A stretch of 64,000 bases of DNA from Isoetes taiwanensis. Lineage: Eukaryota; Streptophyta; Lycopodiopsida; Isoetales; Isoetaceae. The DNA lies in the NCBI GenBank assembly GCA_021234155.1, contig JAJEKV010000061.1, positions 5,700,653-5,764,652 of the forward strand, in the 5' to 3' direction. Under the pieces are notes generated by a model that was not told where the DNA came from, did not search any database, and saw only the letters and a program-made list of their open reading frames with translations. The stretch's first letter is position 1; each line of letters starts with the position of its first letter. Below are positions 1 to 9,477 of this stretch, piece after piece. The translations under genes and the position numbers were made by a program.

Positions 1-2848
1 TTTTTTATTGGTATGGCAAATTGGTGATGGAGTGTGGTTGCTCCATTGCATATCCTGCAAGCTGCTATCCCTGTTGTTGCTGTGACAATTGTTCTCTTGT
101 TTTTTTTTTGGTAATGGCTTAGGAGGTGCTTGAGTAAGTATGTTTTTCCAGAGCCTGGTGGTCCGGACACGACATGGATTCCTGGTGGAGAATGTTTTAA
201 GGATATGTATATGACATCTTGCTCATCTGTCAAGTTTCCTTGTGGTCTTGTTAGGCCATTGTTTTGTGTTGTTAGCTCTTCGTCTTCATTTTCATTGGCA
301 ATGTTTGGAGATGTTATTGGAAATTCGTAAACTGCATCCATTTTTTGCAAAATTCCATTCAAAATTTGGGCTTGGTCTTCGTGTTCTAAGAGGTGATATT
401 CACCATAGGCGCCAATGTATTTGATGATGTCATCTTCGTTCTCTATCAAGCCTCTGGTTGTACATTCAAGGAAGTATGATGATGTGACGTTGTTCGCAGA
501 TAAGAGCTGGCTTTCCTGAGTGAATGGTACTTCTTCCAGTAGGACATTGTAGAAGAACTCCTCAAAATGATGTAATGGATGGTAGTCGGTAAATCTTACA
601 ATATCTTCTGAATTTACTATTGTGTTTCCATAGCTATCAAGTTCATCATTGTCAATGGTTGGATTGGAAGTTGTTTTCTTATAATGTCTCCAATAGTTTT
701 TGAACGTCAAAGCGTGTAAGTTTTGTGGTCTTGCACAATATAGGTCTACAGGATGTAAGAAGGGTGTTGTTCCTCTGGCTACGTACCGTTGGCGGGCAAA
801 AGGAGGGGATGTATCTATGAAATGCACATTGGCTGATCTTTGTATTACGGGTATTTGAAGGCATGTCAACGCAGCCCTCTGAGGGTGATATTGGCTTTGA
901 TAAGATCATTGCTTTGCAATTACCTTACATTTGTCTTCGCCAAGGTTTGTAATTCCCAATTTTCTAATGTCTTCTCCTTGTATATTTAAATGGCCTCAGG
1001 GCTCACATTTGACCCGCATATTTCAATAGGTAGTATGTCCAAATTGCCATTAGTTATCCTCTCAGATATTCATGTGGGCACCCCATAGCAATAGGATTGT
1101 TGGGTGATAAGGTACTACACGTTCGTGTTCTTTTCCTGGTCTGTAGTAGGTCCAACGTTGAATTTGTTCATCAAGCTTGGCAGTATGGTCGTGTTGTGGT
1201 TTGAAAGGAAAGCCGTACTTGCATTTTTTGATGTGGGAATGTTTGAAGCATGCAACCCTACAGCTGTGTATCTGTTTTGTTTTGACGAGATTATGCAGCT
1301 TTGCTTCGAGTATATTATTAGTTGCAGATGGTATGAAAGCATCGATCTCATTTGTGACTCTTGTAATGTCGGGCAGCTACCCACGATGATGATGTGCATG
1401 CAGTGAATGCCGATTTTGGATTTCATATCGTATGACATGGTGTTCTACTTTTCCAAGGTATCCGTTCTCAGACAAGATGTGTTCTTTCATAAACATGTTT
1501 AGTCTGTTACAAAACAACGCTGCACATTCGACTGGACAGTCTTCCCAACTGATGGACTCGTCAATTTGCTTGACAATTGTTTCTAGGTCATCTATTTCAG
1601 GCCACCTCGTGATGCTGGTCTCATCTGCTGTAAGCGTGAGGAAGAATGATGGAACTCCCCAGTTGTCTACCATAGCAAGAAGATCTTTCAAATGTTTTCT
1701 ATGCCATTGTGGCGAATTAGGGATAGTTTTGGGGACAATGAACTTGAGTACATGTCTGATGCATTCTTCTTCGGTCCTTGCTGGGTTCTGTTGTCTGTAA
1801 TGTATCATGTCCTTTTCCAAGTAACATCTATTAAGGGAATTAGCGATGAGTGTTGCTTGTCGTAGTTGGTACATCATCATGATGTATGGCTTATACATTG
1901 TATGCAATGAGAAGAAGCAACTCATTCTGTATTTTAGATAACTGTAGATGTTTTCTTGGCCATTATAATGCCCTTTTGCATTCGGAAACAAAAAGGGAAA
2001 CAAGCTCATCTCAATACTTGGCCTTTGCCTAAGTTGGATTGGCCGTTCATTTCTCATCGACAATAGGTTTGTGTACATATGTTGTGGATTTGCAGACTGC
2101 CTATGAACCAAACCTGGGCATTGGTATAATGATGTTGTAGAGTATGTTGTATGTACGCCGAAGGGCGTTACATCTTCCAATACTGACAAGATGGATGCAT
2201 TTGCTGCTTCCATGTTCGAGTAGATGCCTCTATCATTGTCGTTGCCAACAATGTTGTTAATTGCATTCCTCGACAAAATGCAAATGCCAGTGGATGGATT
2301 AGGTCTTTCAAATAGGGTTTGGAACTCGTTGACATATTTATTGTTCGTCATAAGGTATTGAAGTATCTGTCGGATAGATGTTTCATGAGCTCCTTCGTTT
2401 TCGTTATCATGAAGTTCTCCCCAAGCCAATAGTGGATTATCAAGCAAACTCCTTTGCTGTTGCAATCCAAATGCAATTGAGTTTATTCTTTTTTTAACAT
2501 TGACAGAGACATCCACGAGAGCCATCATTTGAGTATAAACTAGTGGAAGCAATAGAATAGTTCGAATATACGTCGGAGAGAAGGAGCATGAGTACTGACA
2601 TTCCATGTTTTTAGACTTGCAAGCACGACAAATCACTTGATGTTGCATGTTTGTCAAGTGGTAGTAAAGATATGGATTGTACAAGCTATAAGGTGGTACA
2701 TCAAATTGGTTTCCTTCCATGAAGCTGCTGATGGGAGCAGTGCGATCTTTCTGCGTTTTCTTGTTCTTTGTCTTGCATGCTCACGTTTATCCCTTAGTGT
2801 CAAAGACTGCGTAGTCCTTGGCATGTTTAATTTTCGTTTTTCCTGCAT
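1..2848 (-). pseudogene. Helitron Rep/helicase, broken, cut by left edge
   Basis: This is the replication initiator-helicase of a rolling-circle Helitron. A basic N-terminus (about 2848-2654) is followed by a 447-codon ORF (2720-1377) with Cys pairs near its start. That ORF has a Helitron-like N domain containing FFLTLTADE, and it ends in the HUH block, seen as SLHAH. A frameshift in the CATCATCATC run near 1395 breaks it there. Reading continues in another frame with IPSATNNILEAKLHNLV and CKYGFPFKP, then RWTYYRPGKEHERVVPYH. Around 890-1090 several frame changes interrupt a YLLKYA...CEP...GHLNI block. From about 890 to 1 one frame is nearly open and contains the Walker A sequence GPPGSGKTYL (about 141-164) and then TATTGIAA, both typical of Pif1-type helicases. 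The rest of the helicase lies outside the window. The family is clear. Whether the breaks are decay or sequence error is not. Neither Helitron terminus could be identified. Confidence 0.85.
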
Positions 2849-3544
2849 GATTTGTATGCAAAAGTTGTTCTTTTATTTTGAGTTCTTAGTTTTTTAACGT
2901 TTGTTACTATTACACTAGAAGCAAGATATCGGGTAGTGAAATGGATGCTACGAGGTGCTATGTCTGACTTCTTATAGATCAGATGTTTGTAAACATTAAA
3001 GTGCAAGTGAAAATGAATTGTTTTGTTCCATTATTTGAAATTCCAATTTTGTGAAGTTTATAGCTATGCCATTATTTGAGAGACCAAGAAAGTGAGTATT
3101 TATGGGAATACCTACTTGTCGCAATAGAATTTGGGGTGCAAAATCGCTGACCAATTCTCTATTTATAAACTCAAGATCTGTCGCAGAAAAAAAAATACGA
3201 TGGAAAATATAAACAATAAACACGTAATAGCTACTTACATACATGAAATGACGTGATGGATGCTAAAAGATGCTATGCTTGACTCTTTAAGATTCTATGA
3301 GAAGAAGTCTTTGTATTGATGTGAAATAATGCCTATTTCAAAGCATATCTAATGGAATAGTCACAAGAGAAGAATAAAATTCTATAGAAGTGCATAAAAC
3401 TGTATAAACAATAATAGTTTTTCCATTGTTTGCATATAAGTAATATACATTGAATTGAATTGGATAAAAAAGTTAATGAAATGTCATTTATCCATTTTCC
3501 AAATTTTTAGTATAAAGCATGAACATAATGTTTTCTTCAGATAA
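2849..3544. other. AT-rich non-coding spacer
   Basis: No convincing gene is present. A roughly 40-bp segment near 2940-2980 (GATGCTACGAGGTGCTATG...) recurs in diverged form near 3250-3290 (GATGCTAAAAGATGCTATG...), a spaced direct repeat. The short minus-strand ORF at 2996-3244 has no recognisable features and is probably chance. Confidence 0.4.
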
Positions 3545-4168
3545 TTAGACACTTGATGAAGACGAGCTTGCTTCTTCGATGTCTTTATTAATTTTTAATG
3601 TTGCTACTTGCGCTTCCTTATAGGCACGATAAATTGGATCCGTCTTAAGAAGGAAGGCTTCAACCTCTTCAGACACACTTGTACTGATACTTGAGCAATC
3701 AGTTAAGTGCTCATAGAGATATCTATCAGCGGATACTTCTTCAGAACTTTCTGACGAGATCTCAATAATGGAGATTGGTTTTGAAACTTCTTCATCAACT
3801 GCTTCAGTCAAGTTACCCCTAATATCTTGATTGTCGAACCACGCATTATTAATGATTTTAGTGTTATCTGCCTGCGATTCTAACAACGGAAGCCATGATA
3901 TCGTGCGAAATTCATTACCATCCTTCAAAATATGAAGACTAATTACAAGCCTTTGTAAATCCAATGAACTATCAACATCTTCATAATGCTCGCCATAGCA
4001 ATAATTTCTTAAATCCAACTCAGATTGTGTCTCATTTTCACACTTGCTTTTTTTTATCCTTCTATCAAAGGATTGAAATAAATCCGGCATTATTTGAAAG
4101 AGATTTTGCGAGTACTTCACCCGTTTGTTTGAAGATCCTTGTCGACTTGAACTTGGAAGATTAGACAT
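3545..4168 (-). CDS. Hypothetical acidic Ser-rich protein upstream of Helitron Rep
   Basis: A single 207-codon ORF starts at an ATG after a short upstream region and ends in a Ser run before the stop. I do not recognise the family. The N-terminus is Ser/Arg/Lys-rich (SSSRQGSSNKRVK), and a second basic patch is RRIKKSKCE, either of which could be a nuclear signal. Near residues 131-144 is PISIIEISSESSEE: four hydrophobic residues followed by an acidic-Ser stretch, the layout of a SUMO-interacting motif. The C-terminal half is acidic and the rest looks disordered. It lies on the same strand as the Helitron Rep, about 700 bp upstream, so it may be an accessory or captured ORF of that element. 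It could equally be a host gene fragment, since no intron signals or homologs were available to test this. Confidence 0.45.
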   Translation of the reverse strand: MSNLPSSSRQGSSNKRVKYSQNLFQIMPDLFQSFDRRIKKSKCENETQSELDLRNYCYGEHYEDVDSSLDLQRLVISLHILKDGNEFRTISWLPLLESQADNTKIINNAWFDNQDIRGNLTEAVDEEVSKPISIIEISSESSEEVSADRYLYEHLTDCSSISTSVSEEVEAFLLKTDPIYRAYKEAQVATLKINKDIEEASSSSSSV

Positions 4169-5352
4169 TGATTGCTCTTGTTAATCAATCAATTAAATTT
4201 TGATAATGGTTTGCTGGAACGAAGGTGCCTATTGTTAGAAGGTTCAAGTGTGTCAATTATTGGTCGTTCGTTTGTGCTTTTGCTTATTGGTCGTTTTTTA
4301 ATTTCGCTAGCCTTAAAGATCCTACGATAAATTAAGTTTTGAAAATCCTATTCCATTTGTATGTTGTACGGCTAATGTGGGGCATATACAATGTAGAGAA
4401 GATTCAAAATAGATATGTTGTTGGAATGTGCTCAACGTGTTGATGTGTTTGGTATTATCTTGTGCCACCTCAAATTTTGCTGACACATACTCTAGCTACA
4501 GCTATAAATTAAGCTAGTCTAGAGAATTTCAACAGTTGGGCTTTGCCAATATTCATTGATTGTTCTAAAACTAGACTACTCTCATATGCGTATACCTTTA
4601 TACCAACAGTTTGACATGCAGTATCCTTGAAAAGATGGGTAATTGTTCTGCTTTTATTTATTTATTTGTCATGTAAGATACCCATTTATTTGAGATATCT
4701 TACATCTCTATAAGTTAAAATTGTATTCCAACAGTCTAAATAGAATACCGTAGGATAAAATAATTTCGTAGGACAAATTCCACCTTACTTACAAGAGGGC
4801 TTGTACTGCTCTCAAGAATGGTATTTTGCTTGCAGTCTTGCAATGGTTATAATCTACCTTTTGTGCTTCCACTTGTCCAAGACTATCAGCAGACCTGTAA
4901 CTGCATAATAACAGAAATACCTTGTGAGACTTGAATTTGCCAGGTATAAATCATCCTAAACACCAAGCATGCTGCCAGGGAAATGCCAGTAAATATCTCC
5001 ATTGCGATGTGTTTTCCAGGGAATATAATTCACATCTACTATGAACTTTAAATTCTAGGACAAACAGATCATGTAAATTCTGGAGAATATCAGTGTGGGC
5101 ATTTTGAGGTTAAAAGACGCGAGGAGGACTGGAGATTCGTTTCTATTCGTTTCGTCTATCAAATGCCAAATGCAAGTATTGTTCCTCTATCAAATATTCA
5201 CTGCAAATAAACTGCAATGAGAAGTAAATATATACAGCAAATACGTAATTATTGCTTGTAAATTATGCATGAGACTAACGTGCAGCCTCGGCATAATGGG
5301 GCAGGTAGATGTATTATTCAGGCTGCTCCTCCTGGCATTCTGTCACATAGGG
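4169..5352. other. Non-coding stretch without recognisable gene
   Basis: The sequence is AT-rich with no long open frame on either strand. I see no RNA gene or element ends. The block from about 5265 leads into the mosaic repeats that follow. Confidence 0.35.
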
Positions 5353-6109
5353 AGCTGCATCCACACTATACATGGACATCTAAATTTGAACAAGCCATGG
5401 AATTACTGCTGCATGCATCATTGGGTCTGGGGCTACAAAAAGTAACATGGGCTTTTTCAGAAATTACGAAATCTATACGGGCAATGGCTATGCTAGCATG
5501 TTAGCAAATGCTAAGCCCAATGGAAGAACATATGAATGCTAACCCAATCGAAGGACATATGATGTTCTTATAAGCTGCCTTTGGAAAGTGGACCTCACAT
5601 TTGAGTTTGGTATGCATTACTTTGGCTCAAACTCTGTGCACATTTGAGACGATGGATTTAGGACTTAAATGTTCTGTTGTACAAGTTATAGTAGTTCAGA
5701 AGTAAGTTATGGGGCGAGAACAAAAAGGCATGTGTAAATAGTCTCATGTACTGGCTGCCACTGTGAATGATTATAGCAAGAAATATTAAATTGCTTCCAC
5801 ACTATACATGGACATCTAAATTTGAAGAAACCATGCAATTATTGCTGCATGCATCATTGGGTCTGGGGCTACAAAAAGTAACATGGGCTTTTTCAGAAAT
5901 TACGATCTTGGCAGCGGATCTTGTGCACATTTGAGACGATGGATTTAGGACTTAAATGTTCTGTTGTACAAGTTATAGTAGTTCAGAAGTAAGTTATGGG
6001 GCGAGAACAAAAAGGCATGTGTAAATAGTCTCATGTACTGGCTGCCACTGTGAATGATTATAGCAAGAAATATTAAATTGCTTCCACACTATACATGGAC
6101 ATCTAAATT
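5353..6109 (+). repeat. 287-bp tandem duplication plus related direct repeats
   Basis: The stretch from 5636 to 5822 (beginning GTGCACATTTGAGACGATGG) recurs almost unchanged at 5923-6109, giving a 287-bp period. The intervening 100 bp repeats part of 5353-5470, a block containing CATTGGGTCTGGGGCTAC, whose tail appears a third time at about 6766-6826. A small piece with GTTATGGGGCGAGAAC reappears near 7070. The copies are nearly identical, so the duplications are fairly recent. I see no coding capacity: the 79-codon ORF at 5265-5504 crosses repeat boundaries and is not credible. Confidence 0.8.
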
Positions 6110-6118
6110 GTGATGCTT

Positions 6119-7610
6119 TTATTTCTAAAAAAGCATCACAAAACTTACGGAAGAGAATACGTTTTCCTTGAAGGAATCGTCTTCAAATCAAGCACTAGAA
6201 GCTATGAGACGAATAATACACATGTAAACTTTGAACAGTAGGAGAAACCATGGAAGAATTCAAAGTAACCTACAAGTATGCAACGAAGGGCAACGATGCT
6301 TTTGTAAGTTAGTAAGAACACCAAATTCCTTCGGTTGCAGGTTCGGATAAATGCACCTACAACTCCAAATCAGTGAATGAAGCCAAAGGAAAATTAACCA
6401 TGCAACTTCATGTATGAGCATGCCGGTTTCAAGGGACACTAGAAGGAATGATGGACGGATGAATTTATTCAAATTTAGGGAAGAGCACTAGAAGCTATGA
6501 GACGAATAATACACATGTAAACTTTGAACAGTAGGAGAAACCATGGAAGAATTCAAAGTAACCTACAAGTATGCAACGAAGGGCAACGATGCTTTTGTAA
6601 GTTAGTAAGAACACCAAATTCCCTCGGTTGCAAGTTGAGTTCACGGTTTAGACACAAGGCAGCATCTACGTGCAATTGGAATAGTAATCTAAGAAGAATC
6701 AAACCATCATTGCTCCCACTGGAGGAGTGGAAGGCCAATAAGATAGGACCAACCTAAAGCACAATATCATTGGGTCTGGGGCTACAAAAAGTAACATGGG
6801 CTTTTTCAGAAATTACGATCTTGGCAGCGGTTCGATAGACATATGCAAAACGTGAGGCAGTTGCAGAGGTAGAGGAAGTATTTAATAGCATTCTAGTTAG
6901 AAAATCTGACGCAGTTGCAGAGGTAGGTACTCAAATCTAAAACTCATGCAGCTAAATGGCTGCTGCCATGACATTTCTTGCCTGATTGAAAGCCTATGGT
7001 AGCATGTTAGCCATGAAAGGACAATGTTCCTAAGCCCAATGGAAGGACATATCAATGCTAAGCCATAAGTTATGGGGCGAGAACAAAAAGGTATGATTTT
7101 GTTCATTGATACCTAAGCCATCACAGATGGTTTTCAAGTACAGATAAATTCCATGGCAATACATCTCACTGATTATAGCAAGAAATATTAAATCATATTT
7201 CTAAAAAAACATCACAAAACTTACGGAAGAGAATACGTTTTCCTTGAAGGAATCGTCTTCAAATCAAACACTCGGATAAATGCACCTACAACACCAAATC
7301 AGTGAATGAAGCCAAAGGAAAATTAACCATGCAACTTCATGTATGAGCATGCCGGTTTCAAGGGACACTAGAAGGAATGATGGACGGATGAATTTATTCA
7401 AATTTAGGGAAGAGCACTAGAAGCTATGAGACGAATAATACACATGTAAACTTTGAACAGTAGGAGAAACCATGGAAGAATTCAAAGTAACCTACAAGTA
7501 TGCAACGAAGGGCAACGATGCTTTTGTAAGTTAGTAAGAACACCAAATTCCTTCGGTTGCAAGTTGAGTTCACGGTTTAGACACAAGGCAGCATCTACGT
7601 TGGCATATAG
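6119..7610 (+). repeat. Two rearranged copies of a multi-module block
   Basis: Five short modules occur in two arrangements. At 6119-6671 the order is C (starting ATTTCTAAAAAAGCATCAC), D (starting TAGAAGCTATGAGACG), E (starting CGGATAAATGCACC), D again, then F (AGTTGAGTTCACGG). At about 7196-7600 the order is C, E, D, F. The two blocks therefore differ by the gain or loss of one D module next to C. The copies are well over 90% alike by eye. Between the blocks lies unrelated sequence containing a fragment of the 5353-5470 repeat. This looks like repeated unequal exchange or template switching and not a simple tandem array. Confidence 0.75.
6250..6303 (+). other. 18-codon exon-like block before a GTAAGT donor (copy 1 of 3)
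   Basis: Inside module D an ATG opens a frame reading MEEFKVTYKYATKGNDAF. It is followed directly by GTAAGT, a canonical splice donor, and then stops in that frame. The same block occurs at about 6543-6596 and 7471-7524. It could be the first coding exon of a captured gene that was later duplicated. I do not recognise the peptide, and no matching downstream exon was found nearby. Confidence 0.35.
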
Positions 7611-7822
7611 GGTTCTTACCAGATAGCAATCCTTCGGCTCTGTTAATATGAGGAGAGGAAGAAATGTAAGATCACACTTGGACGAATGCACCTACAAAAA
7701 CAAGAAATCTTTAATAATGAAAAGGAACCGGTTTTGGATTTAGGAGCAACAACGAAGCCCATATAGGTTCTTACCAGATCGGAATCCTTTGGCTCTGTTA
7801 GTATGAGGAGAGGAAGAAATGA
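7603..7822 (+). repeat. Spaced ~64-bp direct repeat
   Basis: A segment at about 7603-7666 (ATAGGGTTCTTACCAGATAG ...) recurs at about 7758-7822 with several substitutions. Both copies end in ATGAGGAGAGGAAGAAATG. The copies are about 155 bp apart. No gene is associated with them. The minus-strand ORF across 7643-7990 is probably incidental. Confidence 0.65.
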
Positions 7823-8094
7823 AAATTCCGGATAGTCACAGGAAGAAGGAATTGCACAAGCGAAACCAAAAAAATAAAGGCTCGATAGGGAGTTATTTCG
7901 CGACCTTCTCCATCTCCGTGCTATTTTTAGCCATTTTTCTAATTTTCTCTCGCCATTGATTCGTAAAAGAGAGGATCCGGTGCGTAACATGCCACCTCAC
8001 GCTTTGCTTACTTGAAACCGCTACGTGATAGCCTAGAATTGCAAGGAGGGTTGCACGCTTGGTTAGGTCAAGGCGCTAAAAAATTTAAAAAAAA

Positions 8095-8300
8095 AAATTG
8101 AATTTCACAGACGCCGATTCTTTCAGATCGCGACGCCGAAAATACTTTCGCCGACGCGAAGATTTGAAGGTTTCACAGACGCTGAAAAAAAAAAATTTTT
8201 TTTTGCGTCACAGACGGTTTTCATTTTCACGTTTGCTGAAAAACTTTCACAGACGCTTTTCACGCGTTGTTTTCACAGACGCCGAAATCTTCCGACGCCG
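8095..8300 (+). repeat. Degenerate TTTCACAGACGC repeat
   Basis: The 12-mer TTTCACAGACGC, or a close variant, occurs about six times between 8102 and 8290, interleaved with GACGCCGAAA blocks and long A and T runs. Just downstream (8320-8395) a second word family follows, GCCGTAT/TACGGC/CGTATAAAACG, in both orientations. This may be a subterminal repeat region of a DNA transposon or a decayed minisatellite; element ends were not found. Confidence 0.6.
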
Positions 8301-8489
8301 AAATTTTTTTTTTGCCGTATTTTTTACGTTTTATACGGCAAATATGTGCCGTATCATACAATTCATACGTATTCCGTATAAAACGTACAGCGTATTGAAC
8401 CTATCCCTGGATAAAGCAGATAGAACAGAATTTCAAATACTAGAATAAAATCAAGAATAAGATAACAGACTTTAAGTAAAGAACATGAA

Positions 8490-8840
8490 ATACTAACCTC
8501 TTTGTTTTCTGTACCCGAGATTTGAGCCTCTGCCTTTGAGCCGAAACCAAAAATCGAAAACAAAAGTTGATTTGAGCCGAGAAGAAGCCAGTAGCAGATG
8601 ATTTGAGCCAATAGAAGCCGAGAAACCTTTGAGCCGAAAGCTTTGTAGAAACCAAAAACCCTGAAGCCGAGAAACCTTTGAGCAGAAAAACCCAAAGCAG
8701 AAGATTTGTAGAAGCCTAAAAGCCACAGAGAAAAAACAGAAGATTGTAGAAGCCGAAAAGCCACAGAGAAAAAGCCAGAAAAATCGAAAGCCAGAAGCCG
8801 AAAAGCTTTACCTCGAAAACGCCGAGAAGCTCGAAAAGCG
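8490..8840 (+). repeat. Purine-rich AAGCCGAGAA-type low-complexity tract
   Basis: Irregular reiterations of GAGCCGA, AAGCCGAGAAACC, AAAGCCACAGAGAAA and related words make this strand strongly purine-rich. Several hydrophobic minus-strand ORFs across it are by-products of the complementary pyrimidine bias and are not proposed as genes. Confidence 0.6.
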
Positions 8841-9039
8841 ACTTCAAGATAAAAAAGCCCGGATTGTAAGCGACCGGATTGTAAGCCGCGATTGCGATTG
8901 TAAGCACACCAAGATGAAGTTCAAATCGCACCGCCAGCTTCGAAGAGAGACGTAAAATTTGGAAAGGGAGTGTAAACCGAATGTAATAACTACTTTAAAA
9001 AATTGCATCACCGCCATAATAACTATTGCCAAAATTTAT

Positions 9040-9420
9040 TACAAGGGGTTAAGGTTATAAGTTATAAGAAATTTTAAGGTAATATTTTAAGGTTATAAGT
9101 TAATAGTTAAGGTTTTAAGTTTAATAGTTTATGAATTAGAATTTAGAAGTTTTAAGTTTTAGAAGTTTAAAGGTTATATTTATTTAAGGTTAGAAGTTTT
9201 AACCTTAGAACTTCTAACCTTAAAAGCTGTAAACTTACTTCTTCTAACCTTAACTTTTAACCTATAATAACCTACCTTAAAACTTCTAACCTATAATAAC
9301 CTATAATTAACTTCTAACCTAAAAACGGCTAACCTATAATAACCTTAAAAGTTGTTTCTAAGGTTACAACATTTAAGGTTATTATAGGTTAATATATTAT
9401 AGGTTAACTCATGCTAGGGA
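9040..9420. repeat. AT-rich inverted array of AAGGTTATAAGTT-like words
   Basis: From about 9045 to 9195 the plus strand repeats AAGGTTATAAG/GAAGTTTTAAG variants. From about 9200 to 9350 it repeats the complement, CTTCTAACCT and ACCTATAATAACCT. The switch point is a 40-bp near-perfect palindrome at 9184-9223, and the last 60 bp revert to the first orientation. A long cruciform or RNA hairpin is possible. The DUF7869-like gene begins about 60 bp after the array, so it may be that element's 5' terminal region. Confidence 0.7.
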
Positions 9421-9477
9421 GATGTTATTTGGATATGCTAACTTACTATATGTTTTTATGCATTTTAGGTCAATGGC

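Noticed and set aside
1104-1406. Plus-strand 100-codon ORF
   Set aside because: It is antisense to the conserved Helitron Rep region and has no features of its own.
5265-5504. 79-codon ORF as a gene
   Set aside because: It crosses a boundary of local repeats, and the repeated half is not kept open in the other copies.
8095-8300. CRISPR-like array
   Set aside because: Unit spacing is irregular, spacers are not uniform, and the context is a plant nuclear genome.
8363-8931. Hydrophobic minus-strand ORFs resembling membrane proteins
   Set aside because: They are complements of a purine-rich low-complexity tract and change frame without any conserved motif.
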